Source: CAYNWT01 sp964450955
Lineage (GTDB): Bacteria > Planctomycetota > Planctomycetia > Planctomycetales > Planctomycetaceae
Direction of reading: 5' to 3'
DNA: 64,000 bases
Assembly (NCBI GenBank): GCA_964450955.1
Contig: CAYVFI010000015.1
Span: 62,001 to 126,000, forward strand
The notes beneath the pieces are model-generated. The model had not been told where the DNA came from. It made no database searches and saw nothing but the letters and a program-made list of their open reading frames with translations. The position numbers and the translations under genes were made by a program. Positions 27,216 through 35,726 of the stretch are shown here, piece by piece. Each line of letters begins with the position of its first letter. Positions within the stretch are counted from its first letter, which is position 1.

Positions 27216-28145
27216 ATGGCGAAACGTTCTATCGATGACATTAGCATGATGCAGCGAATTGGCGGCGCACTATTCCGCCCCACTCGACTATGCCTCATCG
27301 CCCTCGCACTTATGGCGATCATTAGCTGGCCGTACATCAAAGGAAAGATTCCGAAGCTGTCTGATCAGCCTGAGTACACCGTTACGGTCAACAATATTCA
27401 CATCAGCGATCCGCCCGAGTGGATTCCTTCCGACATTGCTCAGCAGGTTTACAATCGGGCCGGGCTTCCCGACCGGATGTCGCTGTTGGACGAGGGCCTG
27501 GTCCAACAGGTCTCCGATGCGTTCCGCCTCCACCCATGGGTGAAGTCCGTGGAACGCGTTGAGAAGCATCAGCCAACTGGAGTCACGGTCACGCTGACAT
27601 ATCGCAAGCCCGTTGCCTTTGTCGAAGTCCCGGACGGATTGTACCCAATCGATGCCGACGGAATCCTGCTGCCACCACGCGACTTCCGCCAAACCGATGT
27701 CGGCCGCTACCCGATCATCAGCCGAGTCACGTCAGTTCCATCCGGCAACGGCCAGCCATGGGACGACCCGGTTGTCGTGGGCGCCGCGCGATTGGCGGAA
27801 ATCCTTGTCCAGAAGAACGAAGACGGAACTCAATTCTGGAACGCGCTGAAGGTTCAGAAAATTGAATCACCAAACCGCATCGCGGCCAACGATAGTCTGG
27901 ACGATTTGATTTACCGCCTGCGAACACCGGGCGGTTCCCGTATCATCTGGGGTCGCGCGCCGGGAACCGGACATCCTGGTGAAGTCACCGCTGGTAAGAA
28001 GATCCGTCGTCTCGAAGAATACCTGGCCGACTACGGCGGCTACGAAACCGCGCACGGACCATCGGAACTGGACATCCGCCACTGGCACGAAATCTCTCAC
28101 CGAGCCATCGCCGTTAAACCCGAATCCAACCGCCAACGCCAGTGA
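27216..28145 (+). CDS. FtsQ/DivIB-like membrane protein with POTRA domain
   Basis: 309 residues from ATG 27216, preceded by GAGG at 27207-27210; the open frame extends 29 codons upstream. A single transmembrane helix (LCLIALALMAIISWPYI) follows a short cytoplasmic N-terminus. The outer part has a POTRA-like unit (YTVTVNNIHI...IAQQVYNRAGL...HPWVKSVERVEKHQP) and a FtsQ-like beta segment (LTYRKPVAFVEV, LYPIDADGILLP). FtsQ links the divisome in most bacteria; planctomycetes lack FtsZ but retain some such genes. Here it stands outside a dcw cluster. The call rests on topology and these segments. Confidence 0.65.
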   Translation: MAKRSIDDISMMQRIGGALFRPTRLCLIALALMAIISWPYIKGKIPKLSDQPEYTVTVNNIHISDPPEWIPSDIAQQVYNRAGLPDRMSLLDEGLVQQVSDAFRLHPWVKSVERVEKHQPTGVTVTLTYRKPVAFVEVPDGLYPIDADGILLPPRDFRQTDVGRYPIISRVTSVPSGNGQPWDDPVVVGAARLAEILVQKNEDGTQFWNALKVQKIESPNRIAANDSLDDLIYRLRTPGGSRIIWGRAPGTGHPGEVTAGKKIRRLEEYLADYGGYETAHGPSELDIRHWHEISHRAIAVKPESNRQRQ

Positions 28146-28210
28146 TTCACCCGATTCACGAAAACTCTGCAGACGTAATCTGGTCGCGAGGGTGAACGGT
28201 ACGTTGTGGA

Positions 28211-28324
28211 GTGATGGTGGGACTCGTTGCCGCGGCCACTACGGGCGCGTGATGGCGGGACTCGTTGCCTCGTCCACTACGGGTGCGTGATGGCGGGACT
28301 CGTTGCCTCGTCCACTACGGGTGT
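28211..28324. repeat. Three tandem 38-base repeats
   Basis: Units start at 28211, 28249 and 28287; the last two are almost identical (gtgatggcgggactcgttgc followed by ctcgtccactacgggtg), the first differs at a few positions. The core also occurs as an inverted pair at 325-393. The third unit runs into the 3' end of the next minus-strand gene and supplies its stop codon. Confidence 0.85.
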
Positions 28325-29112
28325 GTTGGTACGAGTTCCAGTAGCATGCCGGGCAGAAAGACTTCTGGCAGGTCTTCTAAATTGCGGTCGTCCAGGCGTT
28401 TGACCTGCAGTCCGTGGTCCGGGGCCAGGCGTTCGATGGTTTTGATTGCGGTGACGCATCCGTAGGCCAGTAGCAGGCGGCCATTCGGTTTAAGCCGCCG
28501 AGTGGTTCCTTCCAGAATTGAAGTCAGCAGGCCGAACTCAGGGTCATAAAGCGCGAAGGCGGAGACGTCTTCGGGGATGGCATCTTCCCACGGGGGGTTG
28601 CTGATGATTAGATCGAACTTCTCGTCGCCCTTGATTACGGACCACGCCGACGGATCACGACGCGGAACGCGGCGGACTTCGAAGCCTTCCAATAAATCTA
28701 ACGCGCGCGCGTTGTAGAGAGCGTTGCGGATGGCAGATGGGTTGATGTCGGTGGCGACAACTTTTGAGGCACCAGCTTTCAGACACACCAGCGACACCAA
28801 GCCTGAACCGGTTCCGATTTCCAGAACCGACCGGCCGGCAATGGGCGTTTCGCGGATCCACTTTCGCAGGCTGGTGGTATCGTCGGGCTCCCAGAAGACG
28901 GATTCGAACAGCGCGATGTCTTTCTCGAAGTCTTCGATCGGCTCCCAGCGAGCGATGGTTGGTTCGCCAATGAAGTCATCAACTGTTCGCGCCTCAGGTT
29001 TCTCAGGTTCCGCCGTCGCGGCGTTTCTGCCTGCATCTTCCGGGCGGTCGAACCACCAAATAACAACAGCCACCAGAACGACGATTGCCGGGAGTACGAG
29101 TCTTCGGGTCAT
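28315..29112 (-). CDS. Membrane-anchored class I SAM-dependent methyltransferase
   Basis: 265 residues from the ATG at 29112. An N-terminal helix (LVLPAIVVLVAVVIWWF) would anchor it in the membrane. The SAM motif I is SVLEIGTGSGLVSLVCL, motif II contains VVATDINPSAIRNA, and the NPPW motif (LIISNPPWEDAIP) is typical of enzymes that methylate amide nitrogens or nucleobases (PrmC/HemK, RsmC-like). A membrane anchor and a periplasm-like leading region in such an enzyme are unusual. The substrate is unknown. The stop codon lies within a 38-base repeat. Confidence 0.8.
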   Translation of the reverse strand: MTRRLVLPAIVVLVAVVIWWFDRPEDAGRNAATAEPEKPEARTVDDFIGEPTIARWEPIEDFEKDIALFESVFWEPDDTTSLRKWIRETPIAGRSVLEIGTGSGLVSLVCLKAGASKVVATDINPSAIRNALYNARALDLLEGFEVRRVPRRDPSAWSVIKGDEKFDLIISNPPWEDAIPEDVSAFALYDPEFGLLTSILEGTTRRLKPNGRLLLAYGCVTAIKTIERLAPDHGLQVKRLDDRNLEDLPEVFLPGMLLELVPTHP

Positions 29113-29264
29113 GAGGCTTCGGCTGTCGTGGTGAAGAGTCCTGCCCGGACTCAAAGCGTGGTCTGCGTTCTTGTTCGCTTTGTCGTGGGACCGAGTGGAC
29201 TTTGAAATGCGACTTATTGTGAAACCACGATTGTGTGGCCGGGACCAGGTTCAGCCTGCGAAGG

Positions 29265-29287
29265 AAGCCCCGTAACAACCGGGGTTT
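29265..29287 (-). terminator. Hairpin after the 29341 gene
   Basis: aagccccg (29265-29272) pairs with 29280-29287 with one G-T pair. It lies 54 bases after the stop codon of the minus-strand gene. The T-run on the minus strand is absent, so termination is only possible. Confidence 0.35.
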
Positions 29288-29340
29288 CGCTGATCCCTCG
29301 CTCCACCCGCGACCGCCCGGAAACGTTCCCACTGACAGCG

Positions 29341-31866
29341 TTAACGCAGTGCGGTTCGAGTCCAGTAGTCGCGGAGTGCCAGATCGGGTTCTTCGCTCAT
29401 CAGGGCACTTAGGCTTCCGGAAATCAAACAGCGTTGTCCGTTCTCAGCGAAGTCTTCGGTGATAAACGTGTCACGACCAGCAATCAGGTAGACGCGTTCC
29501 CATTGGTCGGTGGCAATTTGTTCGATCTGCAGCCCTTCCAAAGCGGAGAACTCACGGTCGCTGCGTGCACCACGTTGAACGCGGTTGTCGATTCCGACCA
29601 CGTCGTTGCTAAGTGTCAGCGTACTGCCGTTTGAGAGTTCAATTCGCGAACCAGAATCCGACGATTCCTGCTGAAGAACACGCAGGATTTGTGAACCGAC
29701 AATATCTGAGACCTGAATCGTTCGACCGTGATCCGCTTGAACCCGACTTTGACCTCGACCTTCCCGACGCGGTTCCGGCTGTCGCGGTTCGTCGCGTCGC
29801 GTTTCCGGCTGACGTGTATCTTCGGTTCTGGATTGGCCCATGCCGGGAATCGGGATGAACGGAACGTTCTCGGCGGCTCGAGATAGCTTGCTTTTTTGCT
29901 GATCAACGAACCCGCTTACGCGTTCTTTTTGTTGATCAACAAAATCACCCGCCTTATCTCTTTGGCGAGCAACAAAGTCACTCGCGCGGCCTGTTTGGTC
30001 GTCTACAAAATCGCCCACTCGGTCCACTGCACGTTCAGCGGTTTCTTTTGGACGGTAAAGCGGGTCAAGTGGTGGCGACGTCCGAGCGGGCGTGCTGGCA
30101 ATTCCATCGATTGGCGGCTGCGTTGTTTCTCGAGAACGTTGGTCGGGCAGCGGTGAGGGTGTTCGCTGAGTCGTGCGGCTGGTCCTGAGCGGTGCCGAAC
30201 CCGTCGACGAAGGTGGCAGAATTTGGCGATGTGGACTGGACGAACCGGTTCCATCGCGCGGCACGATTGGTTGCCGCGCTTCAGTCGTGTGCTGCATTGA
30301 ACGCGTTGGCTGTTGTGGAATCGGTTCGCGTTCACGCATCGCGGTATCGGCTGTTCTGGGCGGTAGCAAGTTGGGGGAAGGGAACCGAACCGGTTTTTCG
30401 CTTGGTCCGCTGTCAACGGTTCGTGCCATGGCGAGTGCTTCGCGAGCCCGCTTGTCACCTTCGTGATTTGACCACAGGTACATCAGCAACGCGGCACCGA
30501 CAAAAATCGCCAGCACGGTTGCGAGTGTTCCCATCGAACCAAAACCGGCGTAGGCCGAACTGGCTGGTTGCCACTGAATCTGGTTGGCCAACAACATCGG
30601 AGCCGCTCGATTGGCGTCGTCCGCGGCGTAGCGGTACAGCTTGAAGAAGTAGCCGGTCACCGTGATGCCCTCAACGACTTCGTTCCCGGTTGGAAAATTG
30701 GCCGGTAGTTCAGAGCAAACGACGACTGCCGGGTTTTGTTGCGAGTCGTCAGTGAACAGCCACAATTCGTGCAGGGTTCCAGAACCAAACCGATCGACAT
30801 CAGCGGGGTAGCTCATCACTTTGCGAACATGTCCACGCATGGTGACAGGCTTGCCAAGGTATTCATTGGGATTCAGGAACACGTCCGCGAACACGGGGAA
30901 ACCGGACGGATCGGCTGCGTAGGCGGTGTGTCGTTTCTGTTCAGCAGCCAGCTTCGCATCGGCGATTCTGGTCAGGTCCGCCGCCTTTGTCAGATCGCTG
31001 CGTCGAAGGCTTTCAGCCTGTTCGCGTTCCTGCCTGTGAACTTCCTGAGCCAACTTGAACCGATCGTTGATGCGCTTGACCAGAAACTGATCTGCGTGGC
31101 TCTGCTGTTGCGTGAGTGGCAGGATTCTGGCCCGCATCAGCGTTTCATAATAAGTCGATGCTTCCTCAGGCCGGATGCCGCGAGTCTTATGCCGAATTAC
31201 GTTGAATGTTGCAGGATCCGATTCAGCACTCAGCCACTCCAGCTTTTGAGCACAAAAGTACGGGACGTTGCCTTCAAGAGTCTTGACCAGAAAGCCAACG
31301 ACCCGAACCGGATAGCCTTCGGCCGGAATTTGTCTGGGCGACTGGCGGGCATCGACCACGTCAACGTTTGCGACAAGTTCGTTCGAACCAATTTCAAGCA
31401 GCTGCGCCAGGTACGTCTGACCGTCATCCGTCGGCCGCAAACCAGTGACTCGTCCATAAACAATCATTGGCCGACCGACATACGCGGCCGGGTGCAGCTT
31501 AAGGTCTGCCAATTGATCGAACTCGGCAGTCGATGTGGTCGCCGCCTGGACAACCTTGCGTCTGAGTCGCATGAAGTCGTACGCGCATTCCTTTTGCACG
31601 CTGTACGATTTCGCCAACACATGTTTTCTTAGCCCGGTAAGATACCGAAGTTCATTTCGGTTTCGCGGGCGACCGTGTTCGAATTGCGCAGTGGATGAAT
31701 CAAGGAAGTCGCACGGAGTCATGCGGCGCTCGAGGAAGTCGTTCGGACCTCTGTGCTGAACGGCAGCATTGGCCGGAAAAGCCAACGCGCAAAAAAGCAA
31801 TCCAAAGAAAGTGAATGACGCTCGCATCGTGTTCGCCGCCATTTCCATCTGCCATTTCATGTTCAT
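29341..31866 (-). CDS. Large exported/membrane protein with OB-like domains and DFV repeats
   Basis: 841 residues (an inner ATG 13 codons in, before RASFTFFGLLFCALAF, gives a cleaner signal peptide). Two similar beta domains are seen: HPAAYVGRPMIVYGRVTGLR and NPNEYLGKPVTMRGHVRKVM, each followed by a long beta stretch, so an internal duplication of an OB-like fold. A transmembrane helix (about 442-462) divides the protein. The second half is Pro/Ser/Arg-rich and has four repeats of the form (G/S)DFVDxQxxxx at about 612-662, then a basic linker and a C-terminal beta domain. No known function; possibly an envelope protein. Confidence 0.75.
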   Translation of the reverse strand: MNMKWQMEMAANTMRASFTFFGLLFCALAFPANAAVQHRGPNDFLERRMTPCDFLDSSTAQFEHGRPRNRNELRYLTGLRKHVLAKSYSVQKECAYDFMRLRRKVVQAATTSTAEFDQLADLKLHPAAYVGRPMIVYGRVTGLRPTDDGQTYLAQLLEIGSNELVANVDVVDARQSPRQIPAEGYPVRVVGFLVKTLEGNVPYFCAQKLEWLSAESDPATFNVIRHKTRGIRPEEASTYYETLMRARILPLTQQQSHADQFLVKRINDRFKLAQEVHRQEREQAESLRRSDLTKAADLTRIADAKLAAEQKRHTAYAADPSGFPVFADVFLNPNEYLGKPVTMRGHVRKVMSYPADVDRFGSGTLHELWLFTDDSQQNPAVVVCSELPANFPTGNEVVEGITVTGYFFKLYRYAADDANRAAPMLLANQIQWQPASSAYAGFGSMGTLATVLAIFVGAALLMYLWSNHEGDKRAREALAMARTVDSGPSEKPVRFPSPNLLPPRTADTAMREREPIPQQPTRSMQHTTEARQPIVPRDGTGSSSPHRQILPPSSTGSAPLRTSRTTQRTPSPLPDQRSRETTQPPIDGIASTPARTSPPLDPLYRPKETAERAVDRVGDFVDDQTGRASDFVARQRDKAGDFVDQQKERVSGFVDQQKSKLSRAAENVPFIPIPGMGQSRTEDTRQPETRRDEPRQPEPRREGRGQSRVQADHGRTIQVSDIVGSQILRVLQQESSDSGSRIELSNGSTLTLSNDVVGIDNRVQRGARSDREFSALEGLQIEQIATDQWERVYLIAGRDTFITEDFAENGQRCLISGSLSALMSEEPDLALRDYWTRTALR

Positions 31867-31981
31867 CGCAACCGGCTCCGCCAGGTTTTTCGGCTGTCGA
31901 GCACCCCACTCGATTTGTCCTGCAACGTCGAATCTTCTGATGAACGCAGGGGTTACGTCAATACGTAACCTTTCGGGCCGT

Positions 31982-32010
31982 TTGAACGGGCTCCCGGCGA
32001 GCCCTATAAT
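31982..32010 (+). promoter_or_regulatory. Sigma-70-type promoter of trxA
   Basis: TTGAAC at 31982-31987 and TATAAT at 32005-32010 with a 17-base spacer closely match the vegetative consensus. The spacer holds a short palindrome (gggct and agccc). Transcription would start about 100 bases before the thioredoxin ATG. Confidence 0.6.
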
Positions 32011-32116
32011 CCCGCTGCTATTCGTAAGGCGAACACCCCGGCAGGCGTCTATTGAACTGACGTGGCCGAAAAACTCGGGAAACTGCTAGAAACACAAACA
32101 ATCGAAGGACGGCGTA

Positions 32117-32446
32117 ATGGCGGATTTATTGGAATTCAGTGACGACACATTTCAGGCAGAAGTACTCGAGGCTGCTGAACCAGTATTGGTTGACTTTTGG
32201 GCTCCTTGGTGCGGTCCCTGCAAGCAAATGATGCCCACCATCGAAGACATTGCCGGCCAATACAGCGGCAAGGTTCGAGTCGGCAAAATGAACACAGACG
32301 AAAACCAGGCAACATCTCAGGCCTACAACATCAACGCGATCCCCACCGTGTTGCTGTTCAAAGGCGGAGAAGTCGTTGAGACACTTGTCGGACTGACCAA
32401 CAAAGAAAAGTTCGCAGCGGTCCTCGACGGACACCTGGAAGGCTAG
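32117..32446 (+). CDS. trxA: Thioredoxin
   Basis: 109 residues, full-length thioredoxin. Active site WAPWCGPCKQMMP with the CGPC redox pair, the buried Asp in LVDFWAPW, the cis-proline loop in INAIPTVLLF and C-terminal GLTNKEKF. It reduces protein disulfides in the cytoplasm with thioredoxin reductase (not in the window). A good promoter lies upstream and an intrinsic terminator downstream, so it appears to be a single-gene unit. Confidence 0.97.
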   Translation: MADLLEFSDDTFQAEVLEAAEPVLVDFWAPWCGPCKQMMPTIEDIAGQYSGKVRVGKMNTDENQATSQAYNINAIPTVLLFKGGEVVETLVGLTNKEKFAAVLDGHLEG

Positions 32447-32507
32447 CGGAAACGCTGGCCAAAGCTGCAACTCGAAGCCGCAAGGCGATCGATTGAAACC
32501 AGACGAT

Positions 32508-32534
32508 GGGGTGCTGTAACAGGCACCCCTTTTT
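32508..32534 (+). terminator. Intrinsic terminator after trxA
   Basis: ggggtgc (32508-32514) pairs with gcacccc (32523-32529) and is followed by five T. Confidence 0.85.
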
Positions 32535-32599
32535 ATTGATACCAGCGACTCAGGGACGTAGTCGCGCACGACAGCGAGAACACGGGAAAGGAATCCCAG

Positions 32600-34411
32600 A
32601 TGAGCAACTCAGAACACGGCTCAGCTCCATACCCCGCCGATGGCGGTTCACCCCTGGATATTCCGTCGGTCCCACGTTTGCCGGACCCGGAAGAACTCCG
32701 CATGTTGCAACAGGCGACAGCGGCCGCCGAACGCCTGCACGCTCAGTACGCGACGCTGCGACTGCAGGAAGAACAACTCGCCACCCGCTCAGATGAACTC
32801 GACGCACTACGCATCGAAATCGATCGCAGCCGCGCCGCCGCGCACGCTCAGGCCGAACGCCGCGAAGACGATATCGCGCGGCGCCGAGCCGAATTGGAAC
32901 AAAGCTTCAAAGAGCTACAGGAAAACGAAAACATCGTTATCCAGCGGCAGGAAGAGCTACAGCGAATCGAAGAACAACTTCGCAAGCAACGCGAAAACAT
33001 GACTTCCGAAGTCATGCGCGAAGTTGAAGTCGAACGCGCGGGGCTGATGCAGTTGCAGAAGACGTTCACTGGCGAACGTGATCAGTTCCAACTGGAAATG
33101 AACAACAAACGCGAGACCTGGGAGAACGAACTTCAGGTTCGCCGCGAGAACCTCGACCGCGATCGTCAGCGGTTGGAGGTTCAGATTCGCAAACAGGTCG
33201 ATGAAGAATTCGCTGACTTCCGTCGGGAGAAGAACGAGTGGATCGCTGATCGCAATCGCAAGGACGAAGAACTCCGCGAACAGTTGGAAGAGCTTCAGCA
33301 GCAGCGCGAGCAGTTCGAACAGCATCTCAATGCCGAACGTCAGCGCATGGAAAACGAGCTCACGATCGAGCGTGATAAGTTCCAACGCGAACAGAATGTG
33401 TTGGGCAATCGGTATCGGTTCCAGCTGGAACACCTCAACCGGTCCCGCGAAGAACTCGACCACGAACTGCGGTTGCACCGTCGCGAGAAGCAGCAACACC
33501 AGGTCGAAATCAGTGACTTCCGAGAAGTCCATCAGTCGCGTTTGGAACAGTTCGAGCAATACCGCGGTCTACTCGCAAAACGCGAGTCGTCACTCCAGCG
33601 GCAATTCGATTTGCTACAGCAAGCCTCGCGCACTCAGGAGGCTCAAACCGAAAGTCTCAAGAGTCGTCGTACCGAACAGCAGACACATTGGGACAACGAA
33701 AAGAAGAAACAACAGGCCGAACTGCTGCGACAGCGCGAGATGCTGGCGGCTCAGGCGGAAAATCTCGAACAACGCCACCACAGGTTGGACGAACTGCGTG
33801 AAGAACTGGAACGCACGCACTCCACGACGCTGGAAGCGCGTATGGCTGTTGAAGAGATCTTCGCACAGATCTCACAGGCAGTCGGTTCAGAAGTTGCCGA
33901 ACAGCGTGTCTCTGCGGCTCGCAACGCGATTAGCGAACACTACCGCAAACTGCGTGACTCACTGGCGTCCGAACGCGAAGAACTGATCGAGGAACGCAAG
34001 CTCATTGATGAGAAGCGAAACGAACTACGCGATGTTCGGTCTGACTTATCAGACTGGATCGCCGAACGTGAAGAGAAGCTGCGACTGCGAGATGCAGAAC
34101 TTCGCGAGTACGAAGAAGCATCCGACGACCGCGAACAAGCCTGGCGGAACGCTCAGCAGCGATGGCAAAACGAACGCATTGAAGCGGAGGGCATTATCCG
34201 CGACCTGATGAAGCAGATCGGCGACATCCACTTGCCGGCCATCGCAGCCACAATCACGCCGGGCGAATCAGAACCCATCGCTCGATATCGTCCTGTCGCG
34301 ACCGACGACGGACAGATTGTGCCTGACCAGCTGGAACCAATCGCTCTAACCGAACGCGAACCAGCCGAACAATCAGACAACGACGAAGAACCTCGCAGCG
34401 AAGCCGCTTAA
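32600..34411 (+). CDS. Long coiled-coil protein
   Basis: 603 residues, almost all heptad-like from about 30 to 540, extremely rich in Glu, Arg, Gln and Leu (segments such as RQEELQRIEEQLRKQRE). There is no signal peptide, membrane helix or ATPase motif, so it is not an SMC protein. N- and C-termini are short, Pro/Ser- and acidic-rich tails. It could be a structural cytoplasmic filament or scaffold protein, as are other bacterial coiled-coil proteins; this is inference. Start ATG 32600 follows GGAAAGGAA. It stands alone after the trxA terminator. Confidence 0.8.
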   Translation: MSNSEHGSAPYPADGGSPLDIPSVPRLPDPEELRMLQQATAAAERLHAQYATLRLQEEQLATRSDELDALRIEIDRSRAAAHAQAERREDDIARRRAELEQSFKELQENENIVIQRQEELQRIEEQLRKQRENMTSEVMREVEVERAGLMQLQKTFTGERDQFQLEMNNKRETWENELQVRRENLDRDRQRLEVQIRKQVDEEFADFRREKNEWIADRNRKDEELREQLEELQQQREQFEQHLNAERQRMENELTIERDKFQREQNVLGNRYRFQLEHLNRSREELDHELRLHRREKQQHQVEISDFREVHQSRLEQFEQYRGLLAKRESSLQRQFDLLQQASRTQEAQTESLKSRRTEQQTHWDNEKKKQQAELLRQREMLAAQAENLEQRHHRLDELREELERTHSTTLEARMAVEEIFAQISQAVGSEVAEQRVSAARNAISEHYRKLRDSLASEREELIEERKLIDEKRNELRDVRSDLSDWIAEREEKLRLRDAELREYEEASDDREQAWRNAQQRWQNERIEAEGIIRDLMKQIGDIHLPAIAATITPGESEPIARYRPVATDDGQIVPDQLEPIALTEREPAEQSDNDEEPRSEAA

Positions 34412-34441
34412 TTGCGACGCTGGTTGTGGTGGGGAAGGCGG

Positions 34442-34502
34442 GATTTGAGATTTGAGATTTGAGATTTGAGATTTGAGATTTGAGATTTGAGATTTGAGAT
34501 TT
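34442..34502. repeat. Heptanucleotide tandem repeat
   Basis: Eight complete copies of gatttga (34442-34497) and a partial ninth. It lies between the coiled-coil gene and the MazG-like gene, both of which point toward it, so it is untranslated. The number of copies is likely variable between strains. Confidence 0.95.
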
Positions 34503-34552
34503 CGAATCGCATCCCGCTTGTCAGACCCAACCATCCAAGCCAACCGACCAGC

Positions 34553-34852
34553 CTAAGGCTTAATCTCGCTCGCGCAATCGCACTGCATCTTGCCGCAGCC
34601 GGGGCAGCCGGTTCCGTATTTCTTCCGTACGGCTTCGGTCAGATCGACGTTCGCCACATTCGCGATCGTTGCCAGCCAGGCCAACACGTCGGCAAACTCA
34701 GCGGCCAGTTCTTCGGGTGTTCCTTCTCGCAACGCGGCTGCGAGCTCACCGATCTCTTCCATTAACCACATGAACGTCCCATCGACTCCGCGAGCTTCGT
34801 CTTTATCGGAGTACATGTCATGGATGAGTTGTTGCAGTTCGCCAAGGGTCAT
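34553..34852 (-). CDS. MazG-like nucleotide pyrophosphohydrolase
   Basis: 99 residues. The MazG-type helical fold is shown by LGELQQLIHDMY, the metal-binding EExxE in WLMEEIGELAAALREG and the second acidic set EELAAEFADVLAWLATIAN. Such proteins hydrolyse (d)NTPs to monophosphates and PPi. The end has an extra cysteine cluster, GCPGCGKMQCDC, that could bind a metal; this is uncommon in short MazG proteins, though similar tails occur in planctomycetes as far as I recall. It is monocistronic here. Confidence 0.85.
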   Translation of the reverse strand: MTLGELQQLIHDMYSDKDEARGVDGTFMWLMEEIGELAAALREGTPEELAAEFADVLAWLATIANVANVDLTEAVRKKYGTGCPGCGKMQCDCASEIKP

Positions 34853-35051
34853 TTGGGGGCTTCGCTTTCGTCTGGTGTGGGCAAATCGTGCTAATCAGGG
34901 GTGGAACAATCGGAACAATCGTTTGTTTTGGGGAGGTCTGATTTCCGCCCGCGCGAAGGCATCGAAAGCTTCCCAGTTTTCCTAAAACGACCGGCCAAAC
35001 GTGCCGATACGTACGGTACACAGTCCGACCCGATTGTGCGCCTTTGTGTGA

Positions 35052-35483
35052 ATGACAGCCATGCTTATCAATCCCAGACTTTCACTCCTGTGTCTTGTTG
35101 TTGGTTCTTTTATGGGCCTGTGGTCCGGAGATAAACAACCATCAATCGACATGGTCATCGCGCAGGCGATGGCTGAGAAGCAAGAGATGCTTGCCGCAGC
35201 CGAACCGGGTGCGACTTCTGTTGAACCGTACGAAGCTGTCACCATTCCAGTGACGCTAACCACACCGAAATTGGAACTCCCCTCACACATCGCTCCCGGC
35301 TCTTACCGCGCGGTGAATCACGCTGGTGAAGCTCAGGTGATTCAGGTTCATGAGGATGCTGTGAACCGCAATGTTTCTGCTCGAGATTTCTACACACACG
35401 AAGCAGATGGACAGCGTTGGTACCTGATTCGCCTGGACAAGCCGACAATCGCGACGTCCGACAAAAAGACCGCCATCCGCTAG
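35052..35483 (+). CDS. Small exported protein of unknown function
   Basis: 143 residues. The N-terminus (LSLLCLVVGSFMGLWSG) is a signal peptide or anchor; a second ATG four codons in is as likely a start. The mature part contains VEPYEAVTIPVTLTTPKLEL and HIAPGSYRAVNHAGEAQVIQ followed by FYTHEADGQRWYLIRLD, suggesting a small beta domain. No family was recognised. No close neighbour in the same direction: the next gene begins 243 bases downstream. Confidence 0.7.
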   Translation: MTAMLINPRLSLLCLVVGSFMGLWSGDKQPSIDMVIAQAMAEKQEMLAAAEPGATSVEPYEAVTIPVTLTTPKLELPSHIAPGSYRAVNHAGEAQVIQVHEDAVNRNVSARDFYTHEADGQRWYLIRLDKPTIATSDKKTAIR

Positions 35484-35726
35484 GCAACTTCCATTTGCAT
35501 CGGGGTGCGGCAGCGACGTTGGAATGGTGTTGTTTGGACCGGTAATCGCCGTGTGGACGTTTATCGGCAGGTTGTGGCAAGGCAATCGATCTCGACGGTT
35601 CAATACACACGGCCACACGGAACGTTGTCAAATCGAGGTTGTGCCAACATTTCGCGGCGTCTTTGAGTATATTTGGGTAGTAAGCGACAGAACGCACACC
35701 CTGCCCAAGACACAACGCGACACCCA

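Noticed and set aside
28211..28324. CRISPR array
   Set aside because: The 38-base units are directly adjacent with no spacers and no cas genes are nearby.
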